Shown piece by piece: positions 13,601 to 24,200 of a stretch of 64,000 nucleotides of DNA (positions within the stretch are counted from its first letter, which is position 1; each line of letters opens with the position of its first letter). The stretch is from Ampullaceana balthica (lineage: Eukaryota > Mollusca > Gastropoda > Lymnaeidae). The position numbers and the translations under genes were made by a program. Location of the stretch: NCBI GenBank assembly GCA_944989445.1, contig CALYLW010000136.1:866001-930000 (forward strand), read 5' to 3'. The notes under the pieces were generated by a model. That model searched no databases and was not told where the DNA came from. It worked only from the letters and a program-made list of their open reading frames with translations.

Positions 13601-14615
13601 GGAATGTATTTTCCGTCACCTCCATCATATAAAAATGGTTTTACATCTCTCTTTATTCTTTCATCCAATTCTAAAATGTAAAATATAATTCAGAGTCAAT
13701 CATGAAATTTATTTTATTGACCATATTTTTTTTATCAATGCACTTATAATTCATAATAAATTATCATTGAAGTATGTGATTGAATGTTGTGTGACAGGCT
13801 CATTGCTAATACATACTAATAGTTCTGTTTCCATATGCAAATGAAACACAAAGTACAAAACATTAATATTTTGGCTATTTTGAACTTTAATTTTATTGCT
13901 CCTTTAGATTCCTAAGACTAAATGACACATGAAGGTTTGAGAATAATTAGATTAGAAAAATCTGGAATGTATTTTTGTTAACTGTGATACATTACAATGT
14001 ATCACAGTTAACAAAAATACATTCCAGATTTTTCTAATCTAATTATTCTCAAACCTTCATGTCATTTAGGTTGATAAAGCGGGTGGGATTTCGTAAATTC
14101 GTAACCCATAAACTTTAACACTCATATATGGGTCAGCTGCAAAGTTGACCGGCTGCGCACATACCTGAACAATGCCATGAAGTAGTTTAGAATTATCGCA
14201 CATCAACTTTGGTAAAATATTGCACAAAAATGGATGCTGTGCAACTTTGCATGCACACGAGTTTTTTTTTACTTTGCAAATGGACCAACGAACCTCAGAC
14301 TTAAAGGCAACATTGGCCAGCTGGTTTACTGTAACTATAACACTTTCTATTTCAGTTAAATACTGCTTCTTAGACTAAGCATAAACAAATAGAGATATTA
14401 AGTAGCACTACTTAGGCTTTAGTTGTCAGTCTTTTTTTTTATCTTCGTAATTTTTAACGCCTTGCCTTACCAGTAAAATTTTTGGTCCACCTTGCAACTT
14501 TTGTTAAATCTACAAGCTCTCCTCCACCTTTCAGACCGACAAGGCGATAAAGCTTGCTAGCATCAGCATCCCCTTGATTTTTTACACCACTGGCTACCCC
14601 AGTTGTGTTTCCCAT
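7513..14615 (-). CDS. TRPV channel, Nanchung-type; 3' end missing from window
   Basis: Thirteen exons joined in phase: 14615-14471, 13670-13446, 13148-12975, 12580-12391, 11372-11219, 10949-10848, 10570-10421, 10159-10077, 9660-9477, 9260-9153, 8755-8604, 8419-8310 and 7682-7537. Every junction is GT-AG and the frame is kept for 641 residues. Seen: MGN start; GGGELVDL near 30-37; basic linker (50-123); ankyrin repeats from about 135 to 380 ([40 protein letters not shown]); S1 409-426; S2 470-493; S3-S4 within 510-556; S5 about 575-592; pore helix [15 protein letters not shown] in exon 13. Family knowledge: Nanchung-type TRPV subunits form ciliary cation channels, usually as heteromers with an Inactive-type subunit, in mechanosensory neurons. 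S6 and the C-terminal tail are absent; reading past the exon 13 donor reaches TGA at 7513. The gene is therefore partial here, truncated, or has a retained-intron end. Assignment to the Nanchung rather than Inactive branch is by remembered motifs. Confidence 0.9.
8310..8419 (-). CDS. TRPV exon 12 (S4-S5 linker and S5)
   Basis: Acceptor TTCTCAG, donor CAAG|GTAATC. It encodes [20 protein letters not shown] then [16 protein letters not shown]. The S4-S5 linker [13 protein letters not shown] is characteristic of the family. Confidence 0.94.
8604..8755 (-). CDS. TRPV exon 11 (S3-S4)
   Basis: Acceptor TTTTAG, donor TGTCG|GTGAGA. It encodes [20 protein letters not shown], then [20 protein letters not shown] ending [11 protein letters not shown] and PYFLFFCR are hallmark TRPV S3 and S4 motifs. 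Confidence 0.94.
9153..9260 (-). CDS. TRPV exon 10 (S2)
   Basis: Acceptor ATCCCAG, donor CTG|GTAGGT, 36 codons. It encodes [20 protein letters not shown] then [16 protein letters not shown], a membrane helix followed by the S2-S3 link. Confidence 0.92.
9477..9660 (-). CDS. TRPV exon 9 (S1 and S1-S2 loop)
   Basis: Acceptor TCTACAG, donor ATT|GTAAGT. Hydrophobic S1 ([17 protein letters not shown]) is followed by an extracellular loop with four cysteines and two possible N-glycosylation sites (NTT, NNS), then the start of S2 ([10 protein letters not shown]). Confidence 0.92.
10077..10159 (-). CDS. TRPV exon 8 (pre-S1 linker)
   Basis: Acceptor ATTTTAG, donor TTCAG|GTACAT. It encodes [20 protein letters not shown] then WRTFVAFR, the linker-helix segment that precedes S1 in TRPV channels. 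Confidence 0.92.
10421..10570 (-). CDS. TRPV exon 7 (last ankyrin repeat)
   Basis: Acceptor GTTGCAG, donor GGG|GTATTT, 50 whole codons. It encodes [20 protein letters not shown], then [20 protein letters not shown] and SALHLIVKG. The LIVKG-type end leads into the pre-S1 linker. Confidence 0.93.
10848..10949 (-). CDS. TRPV exon 6 (ankyrin repeat 5)
   Basis: Acceptor TTTTTTCAG, donor GAT|GTAAGT, 34 whole codons. It encodes [20 protein letters not shown] and [14 protein letters not shown]. Confidence 0.94.
11219..11372 (-). CDS. TRPV exon 5 (ankyrin repeats 3-4)
   Basis: Acceptor GTCACAG, donor ATG|GTACGT. It encodes [39 protein letters not shown] and [24 protein letters not shown] is a strongly conserved TRPV ankyrin motif. 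Confidence 0.94.
11400..11652 (+). mobile_element. Helitron-like copy (family H) in TRPV intron 4
   Basis: Begins with ATAATTTGCAATG and CGTGACGCTACTAATTTTAG shared with the copies at 26.7-28.9 kb and 50.1 kb. It ends GATACACTAG|T preceded by a degenerate hairpin (CCTCATTTTTGAAGG). In the better copies the hairpin is CCGTCA-TTTT-TGACGG. A short hairpin about 10 bp before a terminal CTAG with T following is the classic Helitron 3' end. Non-autonomous; the 5' boundary is uncertain. Confidence 0.65.
12391..12580 (-). CDS. TRPV exon 4 (ankyrin repeat 2)
   Basis: Acceptor TTAACAG, donor GAAGG|GTAAGG. It encodes [36 protein letters not shown], then a long finger loop ending VCTETNYEG. Confidence 0.93.
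12975..13148 (-). CDS. TRPV exon 3 (first ankyrin repeat)
   Basis: Acceptor TTTCAG, donor ATG|GTAATA. It encodes [18 protein letters not shown] and [18 protein letters not shown], ending IYVGEEYYG. The [14 protein letters not shown] motif is typical of protostome TRPV ankyrin domains. Confidence 0.93.
13446..13670 (-). CDS. TRPV exon 2 (basic N-terminal linker)
   Basis: Acceptor TTTTAG before AATTGG, donor AAG|GTGTTG. It encodes [20 protein letters not shown], then [18 protein letters not shown] and a lysine/glutamine-rich stretch. The spacing and the PFLYDGG motif match the pre-ankyrin linker of Nanchung-type channels. Confidence 0.9.
13918..14069. repeat. Near-perfect long inverted repeat with 2-bp loop
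   Basis: The left arm (13918-13993) and right arm (13996-14069) are reverse complements except for a 2-bp insertion near the outer end of the left arm. Only AC (13994-13995) separates them (GATACATT-AC-AATGTATC). It lies in TRPV intron 1 and would fold into a hairpin with a stem of about 74 bp if transcribed from either strand. It could be a foldback MITE or a source of hairpin RNA. Confidence 0.9.
14130..14325 (+). repeat. Dispersed repeat family A, copy 1
   Basis: Shares the order GTTTAGAAT...GCACAAAAATGGATGCTGTG...CAACTTTGCA...ACTTTGCA...ACCAACGAAC with 15862-16035 and 57005-57185, and (inverted) 51525-51690. No protein is encoded; the class is unknown. A fragment of the same family lies near 63346. 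Confidence 0.7.
14471..14615 (-). CDS. TRPV exon 1 (start codon)
   Basis: ATG at 14615-14613 begins [10 protein letters not shown]. The exon encodes 48 residues plus one base, including [20 protein letters not shown], and ends at a GTAAGG donor. An MGN start is common in this family. Confidence 0.9.
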
Positions 14616-15119
14616 TTTTTATTCCACAAACACGGAAAATATATTCAATATTCTTTATCTTATAATTATAATACAAAATCTACTTCCTTCTTCTCATTCT
14701 CAAACACAGATTGGCCGCCATTTTTGATGCTCATTAAATATCCAAACAAAATGGGTCATCTCCTAGCAGCCACATTGAAATTTTAATGATGAATCTATAG
14801 CTTGGACGAATATTGTTATTAAGTAACTCTTCAGGTACCCTTTTTTTTATAAATTATAATTTAGTTGGTAAATGATTTTTAAAAAAAATTCAAGTGTTAA
14901 CTTAGAAATTGCGAAACTAAACACTAATAAAGACTAGTATTAAATTAAATGTCTTCCATTTCCGGGTCATTTAGTGTTCTTAGCAACAGTTGTGGCGGCG
15001 TTAACGACGGTGTGAGGTTGGCGCAGTGCTAGAGATTAAAGTAGTGGAGCTTTAGGTTGCGATAAAGATAACAAGGTACTTTAGTCCCAAGTAGAAAAGC
15101 AAACCCCTTTCTTTTCAAA
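14616..15119. promoter_or_regulatory. Head-to-head intergenic region, probable bidirectional promoter
   Basis: Separates the TRPV ATG (14615, minus) from the CIMIP2 ATG (15120, plus). Seen on the minus strand: a YY1-type AAAATGGCGGC (plus 14714-14724) directly next to a CCAAT box (plus ATTGG 14710-14714), about 100 bp upstream of the TRPV start. On the plus strand GTGTTCTTAGCAAC (14974-14987) matches an RFX X-box consensus at 10 of 12 fixed positions, with a perfect AGCAAC half-site. A GC-richer patch (GTGGCGGCGTTAACGACGG) follows. Transcription start sites are not visible. The regulatory roles are inference from motif resemblance. Confidence 0.6.
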
Positions 15120-15205
15120 ATGACATCTATTGAAACGGGTGGTGGCCCTACTTTGGAACAGAGAAGAGCCTTTGCAGGATTAAAAGATGGAGCTGAAATA
15201 CCAGG
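15120..15205 (+). CDS. CIMIP2 exon 1
   Basis: Encodes MTSIETGGGPTLEQRRAFAG and LKDGAEIPG. The donor is GG|GTAAGA, splitting the glycine codon of the first IPGY motif. Confidence 0.9.
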
Positions 15206-18200
15206 GTAAGAATAGTTTAGTTTTAGTACATGTAATTACAAGTATATTCATAGTCTAGTTAATAGGGTAATAGTATAGTTTAGTTTAAATATTAAATAGG
15301 TATATTTTATTCTAATGTTAATTAGGCCTATTAATATTACTTAACTGAAATGAGTTTGGCATAAATTTTTAAATACAAAAAATTAATGTTAATGATTGAA
15401 ACACAGTTATGGCTTATGATGGTTATTCAATTCAATATTTTTAAATAAAAATTTAATAAAGTAAAAATATTAGGGCTGTTATCGATTAATTTAAAATTAA
15501 TTGTCAACTTTAGAAAAATTAATGATTAATTAATCGTTAATTTCGATTAAAGCCGAAAATTGAAATGTATGGTGCCATAAGTCAAGTAAAATTTATTAAA
15601 CCTACTTGTCGAAAATCGAAATAACACTGGAATGTCATCTTTATATGACATCTGTTAACCAACAACACAAACAGACAAGTGTATTGACATTATTTGGTTT
15701 AAGTGATGAGCGGATCTTATTGACAATATAACCAGCCGAGCTGAAAAATCGTTTACATAGCTTTAGATTGTCTCAACTGAAGTTTCTCTCAACTGAAGTT
15801 TCTAATACTGTAGTGGATGCTTGGGTTGCAGATAATATGTAAGTGAAGTTTTGGAACCATGGTAGCAATGTTCCCTTTAAGCGCAGATATTTTACCGACG
15901 CCACGCAGGAGTTTAGAATCACCGTACAGAAAATTGTGCAAAAAAAATGGACTTTGTGCAACTTTGCACACGAGTTCTTTTAAAACTTTGCACACGAAAC
16001 AACGAGCTTAGACTTAGAGGGAATATTGCATGGTAAGCAAACGACTTCTCTCAATGGAAAGAACCTTTAGCAACATTTTGAACAATCACCTAAGTGAATA
16101 GTTTTAACAAAAATGTTCGTATAATCGTCCAGAAATTAGTTTATATTTATTGGCCGAACTATTTTACTTCTTGACTTCCAGTACATTTATAAGTGGTGGG
16201 TCCATTAATCGTTTAAAAAATTGTAATTGTTAAAAAAAATTAACGATTAATCGAGAAATTAATCGTTAATTTCCGCAGCCCCTAAAAATATATATTAGGA
16301 TAAAAATCCAAGTACTTTTCTTCATTCGCAATAGGCCTATAATCAGAGGCGTCACTAGGGTTGTGTCACATACAGATTTTACATTTTGGTGTCACCCCTT
16401 GGGATGGTGTCACCCAGTGCGGTCCGCACCTCCCACATGCCCCTAGTGAAGCCTCTACCTATAACCATATTATTAATATTGAAAATTTAATACACTAATA
16501 TTATTTTAAGAGCTTGACTTAGTGTGCAGGTAATTTGTAACACTCAAACTGAGAATATAACTTGTATCAATAACATTTAGGAAAACATAAGCTTAGGGTG
16601 ATAATATTTTATCCAATGTCCAATGTTTATTTTTTAAAAAATCAACAAAAGAAACACACACAAAAACAACAACAAAAAACAAACAAACAAACAAATAATC
16701 CAGACCATCATATGTAAGTTTATTTACACTCAAAATGAAGGTAAACATTATTTAATGCCATTATAACATAATGAATTTATTATTACACAAATTTGCATTT
16801 TTTTTCTTAAACTTAGGTACAGAGGTTATATACCACAGATAAAGTATAGAGTGGGTGGAACGTATGGTGCTGATACATGTGCCCTCAGCAAGGTAGGTTT
16901 AATATTACAATTCAAGCAGCTTTGTCAGCATAAACCTTACGGCAAAGCTCAGCATACTAGAACAAAATAACATGAAACGAAGTCAAGCTTATGTTAACAT
17001 TTTTTTTTCAATAAAGAATTTTAAAAATATTTATACTGACCAAAGAACACACAATAAAATAATAGTTGTTTATATAACTATTTGTAATGCTTATTTAAAC
17101 AACGTTTTTAGCAAATAAATTGTCCAACAGGGTATGATGGATTCCCTTTCAGGATGAAAAATAAAAAGATGTCATTTGAGTGTGAGATATAAACGTACAT
17201 TTCTATTTGCTTTTATAGTAATATAGAAATAACCTTAAATTTCTATGCTGGCTGTTTTTATTGAAATGTACCACAAATTCACATATAAGCTGAAGTCACT
17301 ATTGTCTAATTCCCATTCTGACTTTAAAAACAACTTTGTGAAGTAGAAATGAATCCAATAATATGTTATAAGATTGACAAGGAGAGGGAAATCATTGGTA
17401 CAGCTAACATTAATTGCTGTGCAGGGTAAGGCAGAGAATCAAGCTATTTCCTTACACAAAATATATTTATTAAAAAAAATAATAAATACAGAAAATGCTG
17501 CCCCATGGAATAAAGAAAAAAAGTGCCACCTCTTCTCAAAATCTCATTTTCAAAGCAAATGAGTATTTTTAACTTCTCTGCAAAGGTAAAACACCTGATG
17601 ACATTTTTAAAACATTACTATTTTTGGGTTTTAAAAAATAAATACATAAGTAATTGAATAACAAATTAGTACTTTAATAAGCATTTCCTGCACAATAAAA
17701 CAACAACAAACAAAACAACTATAAACCGGTTAATCATATCATGAAAAAGATTTACAGATTATAAGCATTAATTCTGCTCAACTGTTTTGTTTTTCATCAT
17801 TTTTTTTTGGTATTGATACTTTATTTATTTCCTATTATAGAATTCATTCCTGCTATACAATACCCATCTTTCCCTTTCTCTCTCATGAGGATGTCTGATA
17901 TGTCACAAATTTATATGTGATTCTTTAGCCTAGCCATACAAAATACAGCCATATGCGGTCAACAAAATTTGTGAAATTTATTTGCACTTCACTTAGTGTT
18001 TATTATATAAAAAGTTGTTTACCCTTGTCAAGAAAATTTAGATAAATATTTATTAATTTATATTTTGAAAGGTTACATATAATATTGAAAATAATTGACA
18101 TCGTTGGATTACAAAAAAAGTTACATATTTTTAAATAGTTCAAATATTTTAAACAAATTGTAACAGGACGATTCCTTATAATGTAAAACTTTCTATTTGT

Positions 18201-21200
18201 TCATCCTTTCTCTCAGTCTTTTACCAAAGCAGTCAACAATTATCAACAACTTCTAAACCCCCATTTGCTGGACCAAATTTTTTGACAGCCCATATTTGTC
18301 CCTAAAAATTTACATCTCTCATTCTCAAAATTGCCTCACACCATCCAAAAACGTCCCCTCTCACTATCCAAACTTCCACTCTCACTATCCAAAACTTCCA
18401 CTCTCACTATCCCAAACTTCCACTCACTATCCCAAACTTCCACTCTCACTATCCCAAACTTCCACTCTCACTATCCCAAACTTCCCCTCTCACTATCCCA
18501 AACTTCCCCTCTCACTATCCCAAACTTCCCCTCTCACTATCCCAAACTTCCACTCTCACTATCCAAAAATTCCCCTCTCACTATCCAAAACGTCCCCTCT
18601 CACTATCCAAAATGTCCCCTCTCACTATCCAAAACTTCCACTCTCACTCTTCTATATATTTTATCATCTCATCTATCTCAGTTTGTCCAAATCGAAGCAA
18701 GACTTTTAAAAATACTTTTATCTTATCTCATCTTATCTTAACTTATCTCATCTCTTCATAATTAAAAGAAATTTCCCCTCTTCAAAAAATAACAGCCACC
18801 TTATCTCAGGCCAATATTAACCTGTAGTTTAAATGTGGCTCTCTAATGTCTTGTGATCAGTTGACAGGTGCTGCTTCTATTTTCGTTCCATGTTTCTCTT
18901 ATTATCAAAGCCTCAAGGCTAGATGTCATTTCTTATTTTGCGTGTACTTTATTTTAAAAAACAACAACAATCAAGCAACGAAACAAACAACAACCAGAGA
19001 TCTAGAATCTAGAGCAGGGGTTCCTAACCAGTGGTGCATGCACCCCCAAGGGGTGCATGAGCAGGTTCCAGGGGGTGCATGAATGATTCATAGAAAAAAA
19101 AAGAAGAAGAAAAAAAAAGAAGGAAAAAAAGAAAGAAAAACGAATAATCTGAAAATGTAAACCATAAGAAAAGGCATGCCGCGTCAAAGGGCGCCCATAT
19201 ACAACCTTTTTGAAAGGTACATCTTTCTGCAAATTTCATTCATTACTTGGCATAGCTGGCTGACATCTTCTCCATCTTGAATGAGTTGAACACATCTCTT
19301 CATGGACCTGCTGTGACTGTAATGGATGGTAATGAGAGATTGCAAGCCTTCCTTAACAAACTGCCACTATTCCAACGACGACTAGAGAAGTCCAACTTGG
19401 CAAACTTTCCACTCTTGGATGAAGTTGTAATATCTGCTGCAGAAGGAAGCACCGAGGGATCACTGCCTGACAACATCAAAGGGGAAATTTCAGAGCACCT
19501 TTCAACATTTCAAAGGTCCTTTGATGGGTATTTCTGTCAAGAAATTTCTATGAAAGACCTTTGGATTCGCAATCCCCTTCTCTGTGACCTGGAAAACATT
19601 GATGACAGTGACCTTGCTAAAGATGACCTGATTGATTTGAGAACCAGAGAAGTACTGAGGAGTGCCTTCAGTTGCAATACCTTGATTGAAATTTAGTGCG
19701 CCCAGCTAGAGTCCTACCCACAACTAGCCAGTACTAAGGGCAGTACTGACTCTCCTTGACGATTAAAACCAAGGCAAGTAATACGTTGAATGCAGAGGAT
19801 GACATGAGAGTTTCTTTGTCCAAAACAGTCCCCAGATTTAAATTGCTGATTGATCATAAGAAGCAGCAGATCTCTCACTAAATTCTCTGTTGCCTATTGT
19901 CAAAACTGTTGTGTTCCTAAAATAAACATAGTTTATTATGCATTTTCTGAAAGTTCCATGAGGGGGTGCATGAACTTTTTGAGGCATCTGAAGGGGTGCA
20001 TGGACCCCAAAAGGTTAGGAACCACTGATCTAGAGGTACATGTTTAAGAAATGACTTCAAGCCACATCGTTACACGTCTGCTAGGATGACAGAACACTGA
20101 CTACAGAGTCTAATTAGTTTAATAAATAAATGTTAGCATTCAGGAGAAAGAAAAATATTCTCTTACATGGGCAGTTGTGTTAGTTTATTGAAAAACTAGT
20201 TCAATTAAAAAAATTAATTTAAAAAAAAACGTTCTTTTTATTTTCTTGGACTTCTAAAACATGTGTAAATTAAGGGGCCGTTCATAAATGACGACACGCG
20301 CCTGGGGGGGGGGTCACGCACTTGTGACGATGTGTGACTAGGGGGGGGGTGTTTAAGAAATTTTTCGTCACACCAAAAACGGACAACTTTAAATAAAAGT
20401 TTCAATTAAATATTTGATTGCTTGCAATTTATTTAATGAATTTTTAAATGCCATCAAGCGTGCTACGATATTAGAGTACAGACTTACAGTAAATACCTAT
20501 TTAAATGTAAAAAAAGTGATGGGAAACATGCTTATTTTCAGTTAGAAAATACGGCTTCTATGTGGGGGGGGGTGTCAAAGCTTTGTGACGTTATATTGGA
20601 AAAAGGGGGGGGGGTCTCAGTTGTGACGAAATGTGATGTGGGTGGAAAAAAAATTGCTTGACGTCATTTATGGACGGCCCCTAAGAGAAGTATAAACAAA
20701 ACACAAATTGAGGGGGTGATCTCAGGAACTAGGGATCAAAACTCAAATTTTTTTCTCTTTAGTTTGATAGAATATTGAGATATATAATATAGAACGCATA
20801 TTTGCTAATGTCATTACAGCTTTCCTTTATCTTATTCAAATGGGAGCGCATAGTGATGGTGTTGTTTTGAACAATGCCAATGTTTATTTCTCGCTAACTT
20901 AGAACACAAATAAAAACAGTACATTGATGGGGGCGAAAAAAGGGGGGTAACTAAATAATTAATGGCATGTGGACCGCTTGAGGCAAACGTCTCAGCGAAA
21001 ACTTAACGCACGCGGAGCTTGCAGAACTTTGAGCAGCGCCGTTAACGGCTAATGAGATAACTCGTTAAATCACGCAGTGCTCGTTTGTCTCCCCTGACAC
21101 ACGGTTGAACCAAACTAGAAAGATGGTAGTTCCAAGTCCAGGTGAAGTGCCATTTTTTAAAAAAATGGTTCGGTCCTCGGCTCGTGTTAAGTGGTGACGG

Positions 21201-24200
21201 GGTTCATATGTACTTTGTAGAACTCACCTGAGCACGCGTGCGCGTCACCTGTACCGATACCTTATTGTACACACTCCGTCTTCCTCAACAATACCTCACT
21301 AATACATTCTGTGCCATCCTTGAGCACTGTCTTTGGTACACATTCAGTTTGATCCCTGTTCCACATTCAAAGCACACATTCCTAGCTATCCCTGTTGCTT
21401 GCCTACTTACCGAATTTCCATTTATACTGCTTTCCAAAAAACCTCATCTTTTAAAACTGCTTTATGTACTAAATTTCATGTCTATATCATATATCTCTTT
21501 TGTACTTGCTGCTCTACTTAAGTATTAGCGTTCTCATCTCATCCGTTTACTCGTACACTTGTCATTCCGAAGTCTTCTTTTCATATTCTTGTAAATTTCA
21601 TCTCTAAACTGTATTCTCAAAATACTTTGACGTATTCTCAACACTTGGATAAGCATAGGATGCAATAATCTCCTGTATAGAAGGAGCTTCTATAACAGAT
21701 ACGATAACACTTTTCCTCACTCTATTATGTACAAACCTGCAACTCATATCCATACTGTCTTTAACACAAACCTAGACCTTATATGGACACTATTTGGTGG
21801 ACACTATACCCTTATGTCAACGATTTCTTTAGTATATACATTGACTAGATCTCTGCAATTTCATATGTACACACCCACATCTGTACAATGTTAATATTCT
21901 CAGACGTTCGTATGTTTTTTTTTGTGTGTGGTTAAAATAACAATAGTCGTGAGGATAGCATTTTAAAACATAATAGTCGTGAGGATAGGATTGTAAAACG
22001 AGTATTACTGAGAAGAGATATTATTAACTACTAGCGTATCACCCGTCAAAAATAACGGAAGTTTTCAAAATAAATACACATGAGATTAAAAATTAACGTA
22101 AGACAGAACTTTCATGTATTTTAAAAAAAAATTTATTCATTTATTATCATATTAAACAATTTTATGCGGAACGTTCGAAAAGTGTTATTTTTGGTGTAGT
22201 AATTTGGTGCGCTGCTTTCTAAAATTAGAAAAAGCATTACATGACAATGACAACCATACAGACGACGGGAATTATGTATATTGATAAGCTAAAACAATGA
22301 CGTCATATAATATTTTTATACAAAATCGATCGCAGCGCTACCTAACTTACATCCATACAGACAACGGGAATCAATATACATCAATATACATAATTCCCGT
22401 TGTCTGTATGTATGGATGTAATTATATTTAGGTGGCGCTGCGATCGATTTTGTTTTATAGTGCTACTAATTTTAGACATCGTTCTTGAGATGTTATCTTT
22501 AAACTAATCTTGAAATTCTTTAATCAAAGACGATTTTGACGCATTTGTTTCCACTATTAAAACCGTTTAATTTCATTACCCAGTGTCAGTTTTATCACCG
22601 GGCAACTCCCTAATCTCTGAGCGTAACAACAAACAGCGTAAGGCTTAAGTAAATTTCACCCGTGATTTATTTGAAGAGCTGATCAATGAAAGAGATTAGA
22701 GAGTAGCTTCCATAAAACACTTGGCAGGATCTTGATTGGTTCGTAACTACAAGCAAAGACCACTCATGTTTTACTGGACACCGTTCGATAACTATAAACA
22801 TTACTGGTGGAAGCTTTGCGTCGTCTGTACTTAGTCTTTCTTAACGTACACTAGCGAACTTCGTTGGAAGATTAGTCCCTTATCTACACACGTTTTTACG
22901 ACTTGCTTAGTTTCGGTTAAAAAAGAATACCGCCCAATGCATGTGTTTGTTTTATGGTCGAGTTTATGATGTAGGTGAAAGTAAAAGCATTTAAATTTAA
23001 GAGTTTATAACAAACGGCATAGCACATTTTATAAAAATTAAAAATACATCAAATATCTTACATATGACAAGGGTGCCATTATATCATATAACACAAGGGT
23101 GTCATCATAAAGCACAAGGGTGCCATCATATAAAACAAGGGTGCCGTTATGTAGCACAAGGATGTCATCATATAACACTAGAGTGCCTTCATATAACACA
23201 AGGGTGCCATCATATAAGGAACAAATGTGTAATCATAATTATGCTTTAGATATATATCCTGAGATACGTTCAAAAGGTAACAACATTAAATTAGAATGAA
23301 TGGCCTGTGCTTAAGCCAAGTTTTGAATAGCTTCAAAGTTTTGGCTCGTAAGGTAGAACTACAAATGCCATGTTCATTTTAAAATAACGGATATTTGGTC
23401 GAGAATGTCTTCCAGTGGGGTCCAGATGTTGACAGGTGGGAGACTTACAGATGGCTGCAGCTTTATGTTCAGTTATCTGTGGGCCTATAGATTACTGTGA
23501 TGTGGGTCGGGTGGGCCTAGATTACTGTGATGTGGGTCCGGTGGTAAAAGTTTCACCTAAAGGCAGTATTAGCGCATGACTATCTGTAAGCATGCCAAGA
23601 ACAAATATTAGGTCATGACTATCTGTAAGCATGCCAAGAACAAAAATTATCTCATGACTTTCTGTAAGCATGCCAAAAACAAACATTTGAATATGATAAG
23701 AATGTTTATTTAATTATTATGTTATTATCTCCATGTAAAGTGATGTGAGCCCGGCTCTTGGCTGGAATACAGCGCAATAAAATTATCCATTTATTATTAT
23801 TATTATTATTATTAATATAAGCATGTAAATAACAAACATTAGCAGTAATATATGACGTGATATAAGAATGTAACGTACAAACATGAACACTCGTGCTTCA
23901 TTTGTCCTAAATAAAAAAATTACCAACTAATGTGCGTTAAAATCTGATGTGCTATAAAATCTAATGTGCTGTAATATCTAATGTGCTGTAATATCTAATG
24001 TGCTTCAAATCTGATGAGCTGTAAAATCCCATGTGCTATAAAATCCAATGTGCTGTGAAATATGATATGCTATAAAATCTAATGTATTATAAAATCTAAT
24101 GTGCTATAAAAATCTGCTGATCTATAAAATCTAATGTGTTGCAAAATCTAATGTGCTATAAAAATCTAATGGGCTATAAAATATAATGTGCTATAAAATC

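Larger units (their letters stand above)
7683..14470 (-). other. TRPV introns: summary of contents
   Basis: Twelve introns of about 180 to 1020 bp. The larger ones are 7683-8309, 11373-12390 and 13671-14470. Intron 4 (11373-12390) contains a Helitron-like copy. Intron 1 (13671-14470) contains a long hairpin and a dispersed repeat. A (TA)n run lies at 10798-10814. The remaining introns are AT-rich with nothing else recognised. Confidence 0.75.
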
